DNA of 23,004 nucleotides from Eggerthellaceae bacterium (GTDB taxonomy: Bacteria; Actinomycetota; Coriobacteriia; Coriobacteriales; Eggerthellaceae): the NCBI GenBank assembly GCA_003452695.1, contig DMNP01000157.1, forward strand, positions 1-23,004, given 5' to 3'. Of the stretch, positions 22,746 to 23,004 are shown in pieces. The notes under the pieces were generated by a model that worked only from the letters and a program-made list of their open reading frames with translations, was not told the DNA's origin and made no database searches. Position 1 is the stretch's first letter. Each line of letters starts with the position of its first letter. Made by a program: the position numbers and the translations under genes.

Positions 22746-23004
22746 TGCCTATCTCCCATTCCCAGACCCGTGTGCCTGTTCCGACCGATTCCTCATCGGC
22801 AAATCTTAACGCACTGCAATTCAGTCATGCAAGAAACTCGGCCCTGCCCCCATAATCAGCATGCACAGGGGGGTTACTTTTTCACGGCAGGCTAAATCCG
22901 CCCTGAACGCGTGCCTCGTGCGGCGAAAGCCCGTAAGGGACCGGTCTGGCGGGACGATCCACCCGCAACGCGCACTTCATGGAAACGAGGGCGGACTTGC
23001 GGGT
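22746..23004. other. Intergenic tail with nested inverted repeats, possibly a structured RNA or repeat
   Basis: The end of the window has TCCGCCCT near 22894 matched by AGGGCGGA near 22989, and CCTCGT near 22913 matched by ACGAGG, nested inside. A GGCGAAAGCC hairpin and a GCGGG/CCCGC pair lie between them. The CCTGAACGC..CGTGCC wording resembles the 30-base array at 15028. I recognise no known RNA family, and the segment is cut by the window edge. Confidence 0.3.

Noticed and set aside
22890..23004. Cobalamin riboswitch or other known RNA
   Set aside because: No B12-box or other diagnostic conserved segment was found on either strand.

Overview
The window is a GC-rich stretch of bacterial chromosome. 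Gene content and protein style suggest an anaerobic actinobacterium of the Coriobacteriia, probably Eggerthellaceae. The pointers are a short clostridial-type rubredoxin, a radical-SAM/peroxidase-like pair, a PurF-like protein of a kind I associate with gut anaerobes, a WYL regulator, and Ala/Ser-rich secreted proteins. The taxonomy is inferred from style, not from a marker gene. I saw no rRNA, tRNA or CRISPR array.

Layout. 1-2047 (+): the C-terminal part of a processive family 2 glycosyltransferase with a strong terminator, then a ComF-type phosphoribosyltransferase. 2135-4892 (-): an ECF sigma factor followed by a membrane-anchored von Willebrand A (YfbK-like) protein whose cytoplasmic N-terminus may be its sigma partner. 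5090-6590 (-): a TSCPD-domain protein and a membrane-anchored alpha/beta hydrolase. 6933-7829 (+): a pyridoxal/pyridoxamine kinase. 7810-8256 (-): a truncated tyrosine recombinase, marking an old integration event. 8280-9911 (+): an AhpD-like peroxidase-related protein and an ArsS-family radical SAM protein, which appears to be a selenoprotein read through an in-frame TGA.

10150-12195: a CAP-domain protein (-) diverging from a long Ser-rich secreted, membrane-anchored protein (+). 12196-13447 is a gene-poor island holding two tandem-repeat arrays, a MITE-like inverted repeat, a possible gene remnant and a dispersed repeat. 13448-15989 (+): a PurF paralogue without the glutaminase cysteine, a small acidic-tailed membrane protein, and a PduO-type cobalamin adenosyltransferase joined to it by an ATGA overlap. 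16120-18110 (-): a WYL regulator and a secreted C39-like cysteine-peptidase-like protein with a leader hairpin. 18516-18836 (+): a small winged-helix regulator behind an AT-rich, apparently leaderless promoter. 19184-21142 (-): a family 2 glycoside hydrolase. 21408-21563 (+): a rubredoxin with a CxC first metal knuckle. 21795-22745 (-): a DHH/DHHA1 phosphoesterase.

The genes form mostly one- or two-gene units rather than a single pathway. Likely functional pairs are sigma factor/vWA protein, peroxidase-like/ArsS, and small membrane protein/adenosyltransferase. The most notable points are the probable Sec-containing ArsS with a SECIS-like hairpin, the degenerate-glutaminase PurF paralogue, the sigma/vWA module, the CxC rubredoxin, and several families of intergenic repeats.
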